A program made the translations under genes and the position numbers. Positions 51,212-59,801 of a stretch of DNA of 64,000 nucleotides are shown in pieces. The notes under the pieces are model-generated. The model was not told the DNA's origin, did no database searches, and was given only the letters and a program-made list of their open reading frames with translations. The DNA lies in the NCBI GenBank assembly GCA_910578385.1, contig CAJTQV010000005.1, positions 129,355-193,354 of the forward strand. Reading direction: 5' to 3'. The stretch is from an uncultured Muribaculaceae bacterium. Lineage in GTDB: Bacteria; Bacteroidota; Bacteroidia; Bacteroidales; Muribaculaceae. Each line of letters opens with the position of its first letter. Within the stretch, counting starts at the first letter, position 1.

Positions 51212-52732
51212 TCACTCGGCGAGAGTCTTAAGATAGTAGGTATAGAGCACACGGCCTATCGGACTGCTGCTTGCGGCGGTCAACGTCTCCTTGACCGAGT
51301 CGGCGAGCGAGGGATTTCCGGCCCAGCTGAAGAATGCCTGAGCGTTCTCTATTTCCGCTTCCGCTTTTGCAATCACCACATTCACGCGGATAAGATCGCT
51401 TGCAGGCAACCCTCCGGGGAACGTACCGTTGAACTGCTGGTCAAAATCAACGACGATTTCCTCACATCTGCGGCCATAATCTATAGCCGGTTCGGAGTGT
51501 CCGGTAAGAACCATGGTGATTTCCGGATTCTTTATCGTGTCCATATCTTCCGGACTGATTGAGTCGTTCTGTGCCACAGCCTTCATGGTCTCCTGCATGT
51601 CGAAAACCCTGATTTCAACCTCCTTGATATAGAAACCGTCCTGGGCACCGAAGTCCACGTAAAGCCGGCTGAGAAGGTGGGTGTAGACATCATCCTCGGG
51701 AACACCTTTCTGCTTGAAAGCATCGGCATTCTCTATGGCCTGCTTCCATGTCACCCCGAGAGGATAGTATTCGGCAAAGGCGCCTACACCCTTGTCGAGC
51801 GGGGCGAACTGGCCCTGCTTGCCCGAAGCATCGGCATACGGCTGGCTGTAGCTGAAATAATCTTCAGGGCCGCTGTTTTCCATTACAGCCGTAACGTTAT
51901 CCTGCCCTTTTCCGTTATGGTAGTTGCCCCCTTGTTTGAGCGAGATATATTTGGAGAAGGTCGGATAATCGAAGTCATGGCCACCCAACACATATTTCTC
52001 CATGTCGGGAGCGGTCATCTGAACAGCATTCTCCACAAGACGCGCCAGACGTTTGGTATTGTCGTCAAACACCGTAAGGAACATGTGTTTGGCTTTGCCG
52101 TTCTCCGTGAAGTCCCACTTATAGAAAATAATATTGTTGCCATCGGCAAGCCATTTTATGAAATAAGCCTTGGCATATGCCGCCTTCTCGACTATGCCAT
52201 TCTTATATTCCTCGAAGTCGGTCATGAGAAGGGCCGGACGGTTGCTTTCGACAATCTGGGCAAGAGTTTTCTCGATTGGAGCCTGCTGCTTGTCATAGCT
52301 TGCCGGATTGAGCATGTAGTTGTACAGTTGGGTGTGGCTCATGTCAAGTTCCGTGATTTTCTGGTCGGCAAGCCCATAGAACTTGATGGCGCTGTTGGCA
52401 GCGAGTTTATTGATGACTGCCTGAAGCACCTCCTTGCTCTGTGGTGTCGCGTAGGCGAAGTTCATGCCGTCTGACATATCGACATAGACGGACGCACCGT
52501 CACCTAACAGATGCGGTTTATTTGTCATCGCGACATACTTGTCGAGGTGGGCACGTTTGAAGGAATAGTCGGTTGACGGCCAGAGCCACCATGCAAGAAA
52601 GCCGATTACTGCGGCAGCTGCAATCACACCGATTACAACCGGAGCCTTCGAAGATGATTTCTGTCTGCCTGTTCTTCTTGAACTGTTCGAATGTCTGGAA
52701 CGGGAAGATGATTGGGAAGTCCTGCGAGCCAT
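51212..52732 (-). CDS. Membrane-anchored vWA-like protein with Arg/Ser-rich N-terminus
   Basis: The first 30 residues are an Arg/Ser-rich low-complexity tail (SQSSSRSRHSNSSRR). One membrane helix (31-51) follows, then a large presumably periplasmic domain. The pattern SVYVDMSDGMNF (residues 81-92) and PALLMTDFEEY near 170 fit the MIDAS strands of a von Willebrand A fold (DxSxG and TD). No sortase or lipobox is seen. It is the first gene after the 52859-52889 promoter and heads the operon. It may sense or bind a partner outside the inner membrane. Confidence 0.65.
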   Translation of the reverse strand: MARRTSQSSSRSRHSNSSRRTGRQKSSSKAPVVIGVIAAAAVIGFLAWWLWPSTDYSFKRAHLDKYVAMTNKPHLLGDGASVYVDMSDGMNFAYATPQSKEVLQAVINKLAANSAIKFYGLADQKITELDMSHTQLYNYMLNPASYDKQQAPIEKTLAQIVESNRPALLMTDFEEYKNGIVEKAAYAKAYFIKWLADGNNIIFYKWDFTENGKAKHMFLTVFDDNTKRLARLVENAVQMTAPDMEKYVLGGHDFDYPTFSKYISLKQGGNYHNGKGQDNVTAVMENSGPEDYFSYSQPYADASGKQGQFAPLDKGVGAFAEYYPLGVTWKQAIENADAFKQKGVPEDDVYTHLLSRLYVDFGAQDGFYIKEVEIRVFDMQETMKAVAQNDSISPEDMDTIKNPEITMVLTGHSEPAIDYGRRCEEIVVDFDQQFNGTFPGGLPASDLIRVNVVIAKAEAEIENAQAFFSWAGNPSLADSVKETLTAASSSPIGRVLYTYYLKTLAE

Positions 52733-52858
52733 GGTATATTTATGCTAAAAGTTCTGAAGATGTGTTTGCAACGCATTCCCGTCTCATTAAATTACGATTG
52801 ACCTCTGGGAAGCCGGTCTATGACAATTCGATGGCTGTCCGGGAAATTACGTGTATTG

Positions 52859-52889
52859 CAAATTTACAATAATTTTCAGTCATATCAAA
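52859..52889 (-). promoter_or_regulatory. Promoter of the TerD/actin/tubulin operon
   Basis: On the minus strand TTTG (52889-52886) and TAAATTTG (52866-52859) are 19 bases apart, an excellent match. The leader to the first gene is about 120 bases. No other good promoter was seen inside the operon. Confidence 0.7.
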
Positions 52890-52962
52890 GCAGAATGTTG
52901 AAAATGTGTTGAAAAACATACCGTGTTATAATTTCTCGCCCATACCCCGCGGATCGATTCCG

Positions 52963-53280
52963 TCAAATGAAGCGGTGGGCGTCGCGGGTTGTCTTTTTGC
53001 GGAGGGTCTCGGCGAAGGCCTCGGTCAGGTCGATGCCGGTCTGGTTGGCAAGGCAGGTCAGCACCCACAGCACGTCGGCCATCTCCTCGCGCAGGTTGGC
53101 GCGAGGGTCGGTCAGGTCGCCCGGCTTGGCCACCTGGTCGCCGTAGGTGCGCGCCATGACCCGGGCAAGTTCCCCTGTCTCTTCGGTGAGCAGCACCATG
53201 TTGGTCAGCTCTGAAAAATAGCCGCCGCCGATGGTCTCTATCCATCGGTCGACGGCTTTCTGCATTTCTTCAAGTGTCAT
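52963..53280 (-). CDS. MazG-like nucleotide pyrophosphohydrolase
   Basis: The 105-residue protein shows the MazG metal motif LLTEETGELARV followed by NLREEMADVLWVL, i.e. ExxE...ExxD on two helices. Such small MazG proteins hydrolyse nucleoside triphosphates to monophosphates and are thought to remove abnormal nucleotides. It is the last of four minus-strand genes that start with the TPR protein at 58277. Confidence 0.9.
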   Translation of the reverse strand: MTLEEMQKAVDRWIETIGGGYFSELTNMVLLTEETGELARVMARTYGDQVAKPGDLTDPRANLREEMADVLWVLTCLANQTGIDLTEAFAETLRKKTTRDAHRFI

Positions 53281-53337
53281 ATCACTCTTTTGTGGGACCG
53301 GGGGGCAGCTCTTGCTTCTGTCCGCGGTCCGGGTTTG

Positions 53338-53871
53338 TCATATCAGTCGGAGAGCGCGGAGTTCGTCGTATATCTCCATGCCTGAGAGGGTGCGGCGGCG
53401 CGAGAGTGTGCGGGCGAACTCCTCGATGGCCGGGTGCAGCCGCGAGTTGGCGAATATGCGGCGCATACCGGTCGTGGTCTTGCGGTAGAGGGTATCGACC
53501 TCGTCGGTCTCAAGCGAGCATGTGTCGGCACCCTCAGCCTCCATCTCGGCGCGGATGCGGTCGAGAATCTCGTCGGGCACCTCGGTGCCGAGACGCACCA
53601 TGGATCGCGCCATGACGTTCGAGACCACCATCGCCGAAGTGATGTAGAAGTTGTGAATCAGGTTGTTCCATGTCGATTTGGGTGAAATCGAAGGAGAACC
53701 CGTGAAGTAATATTCGTGCGAGAACGACACCATCGGGCCTTCGGCGTCGAGCGAGACCGTGGCTATGCGGTCGATCGCGTCGAGGGCGGCAAGCGAGATG
53801 GCCATGCCCGCCAGACCGTATGCGCGGTCATCCTCGTTGAGATATGCGAGTGTAAGTCTGTCTGTGCTCAT
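53338..53871 (-). CDS. Hypothetical protein, 177 residues
   Basis: I do not recognise it. The start at 53871 (MSTDRLTLAYLNEDDRAYG) is preferred over one 15 codons upstream, which lies in a hairpin region. The sequence looks helical and soluble, with WNNLIHNFYITSAMVVSNVMARSM in the middle and an Arg-rich end (ARTLSRRRTLSG). It lies 57 bases before the MazG-like gene and 105 bases after the beta-barrel gene. Confidence 0.65.
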   Translation of the reverse strand: MSTDRLTLAYLNEDDRAYGLAGMAISLAALDAIDRIATVSLDAEGPMVSFSHEYYFTGSPSISPKSTWNNLIHNFYITSAMVVSNVMARSMVRLGTEVPDEILDRIRAEMEAEGADTCSLETDEVDTLYRKTTTGMRRIFANSRLHPAIEEFARTLSRRRTLSGMEIYDELRALRLI

Positions 53872-53903
53872 TTTCGTAAATTGAAACTCAGATTCTGTAG
53901 CTC

Positions 53904-53943
53904 GGCCTTCATGCACCGTACCGTAACGGTACGTTATGAGGCC
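53904..53943. terminator. Hairpin between beta-barrel gene and hypothetical gene
   Basis: GGCCTTCAT pairs with ATGAGGCC (one bulge), and an inner palindrome CGTACCGT/ACGGTACG stacks inside. It may reduce read-through from the beta-barrel gene. Confidence 0.35.
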
Positions 53944-53976
53944 TTAATTCTTTAACGCGTGCGGGGGCGGTTTGTT

Positions 53977-55827
53977 TCAGAAAGTGACCCCGATTCCGGC
54001 AGCCAACTGTATGCCCGGTTCCGGCAGCGAGGGGCCGTACCAGTTGGTGCGGTTGAGCAGGTTGTCGGCCTGGATCCATACGTTGAAGTTGTCTGTTATG
54101 CCATATGATGCGCCGAAATTGAGCGACACGAGGTCGGGCAGAGCGCACATCATGACAGGACCGCCGTTGAGCCGTGTGGAGTCGGCATCGTATGCCTGTA
54201 TGGCATAGGCACGGTCGCCACGGTAGTCGAGACCGACGCGGAACTTCAGTGTGCTCCACGGATTGGTCGAGATGACCGCACCGGCCGTCCAGCGCGGACG
54301 GTCAAAGCCGTTGAAATACCCGGTCTTGCCATCCTGAGGCTGATATGTGCCCTCGGCATCAATCTTGAAATAGCGGCCGGCATCGTAGCCCATGTTCACG
54401 CCAAAGGAGAAGCCGGATATGTTGTAGAAGTTCTCGAAGCCGTAATCGTAGGCAAGACGTGTGCCGTCAGCCTCCTCGGGGAGTCCAAGTTCCGTGAAGT
54501 CCGTCCGGTTGAGGAAGAGCTGATAGAGTCCACCCATGTTCTGATTGCGCGACGCACGCCATGCGATATTTACACCGGCGTGGAAACCGGAGAAAGGTCC
54601 GAATGTCGCGCCAAGTTCGGCATCGAGCGGAGTGTATATGGGGCGTGTCTCGAACAGTGCCGGAGCCTGATAGTAATCCTCCTCATAATCGTGAGCCAGG
54701 GTGTTGAGCTGCGAACCACCAAGCAGGTGCAGGTAGAGGGCCACCGGACCGGCATTGTAGTCGAGTGTCACACTCGGTGCTATGTGGAACGTATTGTAGC
54801 GGTTATCTTCGGTTCCGGCATTGAAGGCGAGGTCAATCTTGGCACCGACGCGGATGTCGAGGCGCGAGCGGGTGAACCGGTAATAGGGTGTGAGCGACAC
54901 CATGCCGTAGGTCTCGGGCGACTCCAGGACGGGCGATTCGGGAATGTACGTTCCCCGGCCCTTGCAGTCGGCATATGCAAGCATGTCGGCATCGAGGTCG
55001 ATACCGAGCGACGACTTGGTGGAGGTCGGGAAATTCACCCCTGCCGTCAGATTGACATGCGTCTCACGGCCACCGGTGAAGGCATCCACCTCTCCGTAGG
55101 TGCCGGAGGGCAGGTACAGGCTGCGGTAGCCGAAATAACGCACCCCGGCCGCCGCTCGCCATGAGATGTCATCGAGAGCGGCCGGCGAGGACCATCCCAC
55201 ACGTGCCGATATATCGTTGAGCGTCTGAGTGGGAGCCTTGACGGCACCGTCACCGGCATCATCTGCAACCACTGGATTGTAGCCGTAGTAATTGAAATTG
55301 CCGATATGGTAGTCTATGGCGGCATCGAGACGGCCCTTGCCGTCGAAGATGTGGCTGCCGTATATGCCGAGCGACTCGTCGTAACGCCACATTCGCGTGT
55401 CGGCCATGGCCTCGGAGAGCTCCGGTTTCCAGAGCGATGTCGAGTTGTGCTGCAAGCGGATTCCGACCGTAGTGTTGCGCGAGTCGATGAACCTGTAACC
55501 GGCCGACAGCGTGCTCCGCAGCCATGAGCCGAGACCGAGCTCCACATAGCCGCGTGCGGCGGAATAACGGCGGGTATCGTTCCAGCCTGTGGCCGGAATG
55601 GGTATGGCCTGAGGTATGAAATCAGCGTTCACGCCCGTGAGCGAATAAGAGAGCGAGGACTTTTCGGCGGGAAACTTCACCGGACGCGGGAAGAGTCCGA
55701 TTCGGTCCTGCGGTATGAACTCAGGCACATACTTGCCCTCGACGGTGATGTCCTGGTCATACTGGGCCATGGCCGGGAGTCCGGCTGCTGCTATGAGAAT
55801 TGCGGGGATATATCTTTTGAACATCAT
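53977..55827 (-). CDS. Outer-membrane beta-barrel protein, TonB-receptor-like
   Basis: A signal peptide (FKRYIPAILIAAAGLPAMAQ) is followed by about 590 residues of alternating beta strands. The C-terminus ends ASYGITDNFNVWIQADNLLNR...LAAGIGVTF, the pattern of TonB-dependent receptor barrels ending in phenylalanine. No clear plug domain or TonB box is present; the segment after the signal is short (QDITVEGKYVPEFIPQD). The start overlaps the TPR gene stop (TGATG), so the two are coupled and probably work together at the outer membrane. Confidence 0.78.
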   Translation of the reverse strand: MMFKRYIPAILIAAAGLPAMAQYDQDITVEGKYVPEFIPQDRIGLFPRPVKFPAEKSSLSYSLTGVNADFIPQAIPIPATGWNDTRRYSAARGYVELGLGSWLRSTLSAGYRFIDSRNTTVGIRLQHNSTSLWKPELSEAMADTRMWRYDESLGIYGSHIFDGKGRLDAAIDYHIGNFNYYGYNPVVADDAGDGAVKAPTQTLNDISARVGWSSPAALDDISWRAAAGVRYFGYRSLYLPSGTYGEVDAFTGGRETHVNLTAGVNFPTSTKSSLGIDLDADMLAYADCKGRGTYIPESPVLESPETYGMVSLTPYYRFTRSRLDIRVGAKIDLAFNAGTEDNRYNTFHIAPSVTLDYNAGPVALYLHLLGGSQLNTLAHDYEEDYYQAPALFETRPIYTPLDAELGATFGPFSGFHAGVNIAWRASRNQNMGGLYQLFLNRTDFTELGLPEEADGTRLAYDYGFENFYNISGFSFGVNMGYDAGRYFKIDAEGTYQPQDGKTGYFNGFDRPRWTAGAVISTNPWSTLKFRVGLDYRGDRAYAIQAYDADSTRLNGGPVMMCALPDLVSLNFGASYGITDNFNVWIQADNLLNRTNWYGPSLPEPGIQLAAGIGVTF

Positions 55828-58277
55828 TTCCATTTTTTGAGGCGTGAGGCAATCATCGAGCTGATGTCATCCTCGGTGCCGGGATAGTTTTCCTTGAGGC
55901 TTGTGACATATTCGCGTGCAAGCACTTTCTCGCCGAGTCCGTAATATGCGTCGGCCAGGGCGATGAAGCCGCGTGCGAGCCAGTACTGATGTGGTGTGCC
56001 GGTCTCGGTAAACTCCTCCATCGCGTCGCGCGCCCCTTCGAAGTCGCCCGAGCGCACCATGCTGTCGGCGAGTGTCACCGCCGCCTTGCTGCCGGGGAGC
56101 GAGGTGGGATTCTGGGCGAGGCTGCTGTAGATGGCGTTGGCCTCCATGTCGCGGCCAAGGTCGGTGAGCGCGTCTGCCTCGTAGAGGCTGATCTCGGCCA
56201 TCTCGTCGGCCTCAAGACCTCCGGCGTGGCGTATGCGGTCCACGACCTCAAGCAGATCGGCCGAGCGGCCTGATTCATGCATGGCCGAGGCCATGCGGAG
56301 CAGTTCGTCTATGTCAACGTCGGCCGCCACTCCGAGACGCTTCTTGTATGCGTCGGCGGCAAGGTCCGTGCGGCCTGTCTCCTCATAGGTCAGGGCCTGT
56401 TCGAGAAGAGCCTTCGAAAGCCAGCGTGAGTTGGGGAACTCCTGCTCCACGCGGCTGAGGTCGCTGAGCTTCGACTTGGTGTCACCCGCAAGCCCGCGCA
56501 GAATGGCACGGCGGTAGAGAGCGTAGTCGGTGTCGTTGGCACCGTTGTCGATGGCCTGCGTGTAGAGTGCCGCAGCCTCAGCGTAGCTCCCCTCGTAATA
56601 GAGGCAGTCGGCGCGGCGTATGCGTGCGTCGTCGGTGAGCTGGGCGGGCAGCGCGGGCCGGGCCGAGAGAGCCGAAGCGAAGTCGGAGGCGGCACCACGG
56701 TAATTTTTCTGTTTGTATTTGGCGTATGCGAGGTCGTAATAGCCGAGGGCGCGGTTCTCGCGCGATGTGTCATCCTTGATAAACGCCTCGTAGCTCTGCT
56801 GTGCCTCGCGGAAACGTCCGAGCGAGAACAACGCGTCGCCGAGCCAGAGCGATGCCTGGGCGGCGAGATTGCGGTCATGCTGACGGAGAGCGACGGCCTG
56901 GCGCAGATAGCCGGTGGCCTGTTCGGCGCGCCCGTTGGTCACAGACTCTATGCCGAGTTCGTAGAGTATCTTCTGGCGCGTGGCGAGCATGGCCGACGTC
57001 GGGTTGCGTATGGCGTCGATACACTCCAACGCTTTGGTGTAATCGCGGTCGTTATAGTAGGCCGTGGCGAGATATGCCTCGACCTCCGGGGTATATTCCG
57101 AATCTGGATAAAGACGGACGAATTTCTCAAGCAGTTCCGACGATGATGAGAAAGGAACCTTGCCGCCGCGTGTCAGGGCCGTGACGTAGTTGTAGAGGGC
57201 GGTCTCGCTCACCTTGCGGTCGAAGTTCATGCGTGTGGCCTTCTCGAAAGCCATCGCGGCCGACGATGCGTTGTCCTGCTTGAGATAGCACTGGCCGAGG
57301 TAGAGCCATGCGCCCTGTCCGACGGCATCCATGTTGTCGGTCAGCGACTCGAAGCGCTGTGCGGCCGCGCTGTAACGGCCCTCGGCATATTCCACGGCAC
57401 CGAGCGCGTAGACTGCGTCGGGCGAGGGTGTTCCCTGCACGCCGCGCATGTAGTCGGTCAGGTAGCTGTAAGCCTCGGAATCGTCGCCGTTCTTGAAATA
57501 GCTGAGTCCGACTATGCGCTGCATCTCCGGCACAAGTTCCTCGACCGGATTGCGGCGGAGAAGAGCTCGGCCGCGGCTGATCACGTTGTCGTATTCGCCG
57601 CGCGAGTATTCGATCTGGGCCATGTAGTAACCGGCCTCCAGCCCCTCCTTGCCGCCGGTGACGCGGCTGAAGCCGTCGTAGGCACGGGTAAAGTCGCCGT
57701 CGATATAGTCGAGATATGAGTTGTAGAACCAGTATGCGTCCTCATAACCGGCGGCACCCTTGAGCGAGCGGACGAGCGGACGGGCTTCCTTGAAATGGCC
57801 GGTCTTGATGTCGGCCAAGGCTATACGGTAGGTATACAGCAGCTTGCGGTCGCGGTTCAGACGGTCGAGGTCGATTTCCGAATAGGCTTCGAGCGCGTCG
57901 GGCCATTCATGGCGGAAGAAATAGAAGTCACCGATGGCGAGCGACGCGTTGGCCGCGAGGGGCGATGCCGGGTACGAGTCGCGGAACTGCATCAGCAGCG
58001 CGAGGCACTCCTCGTCGTCGCGTTCATAATATGCGTTGGCCAGCAGATAGGTATATTCCTCGGCCATTGCCGGGTCGAGAGCGACCTGCTGGGTGTCGAG
58101 GTGGCGCAGCTGGTCGATGACACCGGCATAGTTGCCGGCGTCGCTCATGGCGCGGGCGCGCTCCATATATCCCGTGGCGAGCGGCGAGAAGCGTGCCGGG
58201 TCGGCCGAGACCTGCGCCGCAGCCGGAATGGCCGCAGCGACAGCCACCGCCGCTATGATAGTCTTTGCAAATCTCAT
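55824..58277 (-). CDS. Periplasmic tetratricopeptide-repeat protein
   Basis: The ATG at 58277 (MRFAKTIIAAVAVAAAIPAAAQ) gives a clean signal peptide. The remaining ~795 residues are TPR units throughout, for example YLLANAYYERDDEECLALLM, AYLATAYYNDRDYTKALECI, GYYDLAYAKYKQKNYRGAA and ARGFIALADAYYGLGEKVLA. This is the scaffold type used in outer-membrane assembly or export. The promoter at 58304-58311 gives a leader of about 20 bases. The next gene is the beta-barrel protein, overlapping its stop. Confidence 0.9.
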   Translation of the reverse strand: MRFAKTIIAAVAVAAAIPAAAQVSADPARFSPLATGYMERARAMSDAGNYAGVIDQLRHLDTQQVALDPAMAEEYTYLLANAYYERDDEECLALLMQFRDSYPASPLAANASLAIGDFYFFRHEWPDALEAYSEIDLDRLNRDRKLLYTYRIALADIKTGHFKEARPLVRSLKGAAGYEDAYWFYNSYLDYIDGDFTRAYDGFSRVTGGKEGLEAGYYMAQIEYSRGEYDNVISRGRALLRRNPVEELVPEMQRIVGLSYFKNGDDSEAYSYLTDYMRGVQGTPSPDAVYALGAVEYAEGRYSAAAQRFESLTDNMDAVGQGAWLYLGQCYLKQDNASSAAMAFEKATRMNFDRKVSETALYNYVTALTRGGKVPFSSSSELLEKFVRLYPDSEYTPEVEAYLATAYYNDRDYTKALECIDAIRNPTSAMLATRQKILYELGIESVTNGRAEQATGYLRQAVALRQHDRNLAAQASLWLGDALFSLGRFREAQQSYEAFIKDDTSRENRALGYYDLAYAKYKQKNYRGAASDFASALSARPALPAQLTDDARIRRADCLYYEGSYAEAAALYTQAIDNGANDTDYALYRRAILRGLAGDTKSKLSDLSRVEQEFPNSRWLSKALLEQALTYEETGRTDLAADAYKKRLGVAADVDIDELLRMASAMHESGRSADLLEVVDRIRHAGGLEADEMAEISLYEADALTDLGRDMEANAIYSSLAQNPTSLPGSKAAVTLADSMVRSGDFEGARDAMEEFTETGTPHQYWLARGFIALADAYYGLGEKVLAREYVTSLKENYPGTEDDISSMIASRLKKWK

Positions 58278-58303
58278 GTCAGACAAATAAACTGTTCAAA
58301 CCA

Positions 58304-58311
58304 CAAAGTTA
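58304..58311 (-). promoter_or_regulatory. -7 box (TAACTTTG) for the TPR/beta-barrel operon
   Basis: CAAAGTTA on the plus strand reads TAACTTTG on the minus strand, 27 bases before the start codon. No strong -33 box is seen. Confidence 0.5.
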
Positions 58312-58395
58312 CTCAATAAAAGCCAAACATAAAAGTTAAAACCGCAAAATGCAGTGGAATCGTTTGGCAATGTGATGGAAAGGTGTTATATTTAC

Positions 58396-58434
58396 GAATC
58401 GCAACCACGGTTGCGTCAACCACGGTTGCGATTC
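58396..58434. terminator. Inverted and direct repeat between aminotransferase and TPR genes
   Basis: GAATCGCAACC (58396-58406) pairs with GGTTGCGATTC (58424-58434), and CAACCACGGTTGCG occurs twice in tandem within it. It probably ends the aminotransferase transcript. Confidence 0.5.
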
Positions 58435-58466
58435 ATATTTTGATTCCGTCCAAGTTATTGTCGGTC

Positions 58467-59666
58467 TCAGCGGCGGTTGGGATAGGCGCGTAGGGCGGCG
58501 GCCAGGGTGTCGAGGGCGGCGCCCAGGTAGGGGATGTCGTGTACGTAGGCTATACGCACCTGGTTGCGCCCGAGTGATCGGTCGGAGTAGAAGCCCGAGG
58601 CCGGAGCCATGAACACGGTCGCCCCTTCGTGGCTGAATTCCTCCAGGCACCAGCGGCAGAATTCGTCGGCATCGTCCACGGGCAGAGCGGCTATAGTGTA
58701 GAACGCACCCATCGGCATCGGCGAGTAGCAGCCCGGTATGCTGTTGATCCGCTCTATCAGGAAGTTGCGGCGTTCCAGATATTTCTCATACACCTCGCGC
58801 ATATATTCCTCGGGGGTATCTACCGACGCTTCGGCCACAATCTGGCCCAACAGCGGCGGACTCAGACGTGCCTGACAGAACTTCATGACGTTGGCGCGCA
58901 CCTCCGGGTCGCGGCTCACGAGCGCGCCGATGCGTATGCCGCACTCGTTGTAGCGTTTCGACACGGAGTCAATCAGCACGGCGTTGTCGCGCACCTGCGG
59001 CAGACTCATCACCGATATGAAAGGCTGGTCGGAATAGCAGAATTCGCGATACACTTCGTCGGAGAACAGGAACAGTCCGTGACGCGCGGCCAGGTCGGCG
59101 ATTGCCTCCAGCTCGTCGCGTGTATAGATATAGCCGGTCGGGTTGTTGGGATTGCATATCAGTATGCCTTTGGTTCGCGGCGTTATGAGCCGTTCAAACT
59201 CGGCCACCGGTGGCAGACGGAAGCCGTTTTCGATTGATGTCGCCACGGGTACGATGTGCGCTCCGGCCGAAATGGCGAATGCCATATAATTGGCATAGGC
59301 CGGTTCGGGCACGATAATCTCGTCGCCCGGATCAAGACAGGCCATGAAAGCGAACAGCACGGCCTCCGAACCGCCCGATGTCACTATAATCTCCTCGGAA
59401 CGGATGTCGAGTCCGCAGCGCGAGTAATACTCGGCGAGCTTCACGCGGAGTGATTCAAGACCTTCCGAGGGGGAATATTCGAGCACATCGCGGTCTATGT
59501 GGCGCAGGGCTTCAAAGGCCTGCGGCGGTGTGGGCACGTCGGGCTGGCCGATGTTGAGACGGTACACGAAAGTGCCGCGACGTTCGGCGTCGCGTGCCGC
59601 GCCTGCGAGACGGCGTATTGGAGATGCGGGCATTTCGAGTCCGCGTTTCGATACTTTACAATTCAT
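58467..59666 (-). CDS. PLP-dependent aminotransferase, class I (AspC-like)
   Basis: The enzyme is a fold-type I aminotransferase. It shows GQPDVPTPPQAFEAL at the N-terminus, EIIVTSGGSEAVLFAF, VPEPAYANY, ICNPNNPTGYIYT (asparagine-proline cofactor region), LFSDEVYREF (PLP aspartate), and LIDSVSKRYNECGIRIG with the Schiff-base lysine. The C-terminal arginine is in RNQVRIAYVHD. The ATG at 59666 is preferred over an upstream TTG. Substrate specificity (aspartate, aromatic or other) cannot be read from the sequence. Confidence 0.94.
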   Translation of the reverse strand: MNCKVSKRGLEMPASPIRRLAGAARDAERRGTFVYRLNIGQPDVPTPPQAFEALRHIDRDVLEYSPSEGLESLRVKLAEYYSRCGLDIRSEEIIVTSGGSEAVLFAFMACLDPGDEIIVPEPAYANYMAFAISAGAHIVPVATSIENGFRLPPVAEFERLITPRTKGILICNPNNPTGYIYTRDELEAIADLAARHGLFLFSDEVYREFCYSDQPFISVMSLPQVRDNAVLIDSVSKRYNECGIRIGALVSRDPEVRANVMKFCQARLSPPLLGQIVAEASVDTPEEYMREVYEKYLERRNFLIERINSIPGCYSPMPMGAFYTIAALPVDDADEFCRWCLEEFSHEGATVFMAPASGFYSDRSLGRNQVRIAYVHDIPYLGAALDTLAAALRAYPNRR

Positions 59667-59741
59667 AGCGGTCAAACTGACAGGGGTGTGTTCAATAAAA
59701 AAGTACTTCTATCATAACGAAATAGAAACGGAGAGAAGCAG

Positions 59742-59778
59742 AAAAAGAGGAACCGCTCGGAGCGGCTCCTCTTTTTTT
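59742..59778. terminator. Bidirectional terminator
   Basis: AAAAAGAGGAACCGCT pairs with AGCGGCTCCTCTTTTT (one mismatch) around CGG. It ends the GH31 gene on the minus strand and has a T run on the other side too. Confidence 0.8.
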
Positions 59779-59801
59779 AACGTAAAGTGTGAAAAGTTGT
59801 T

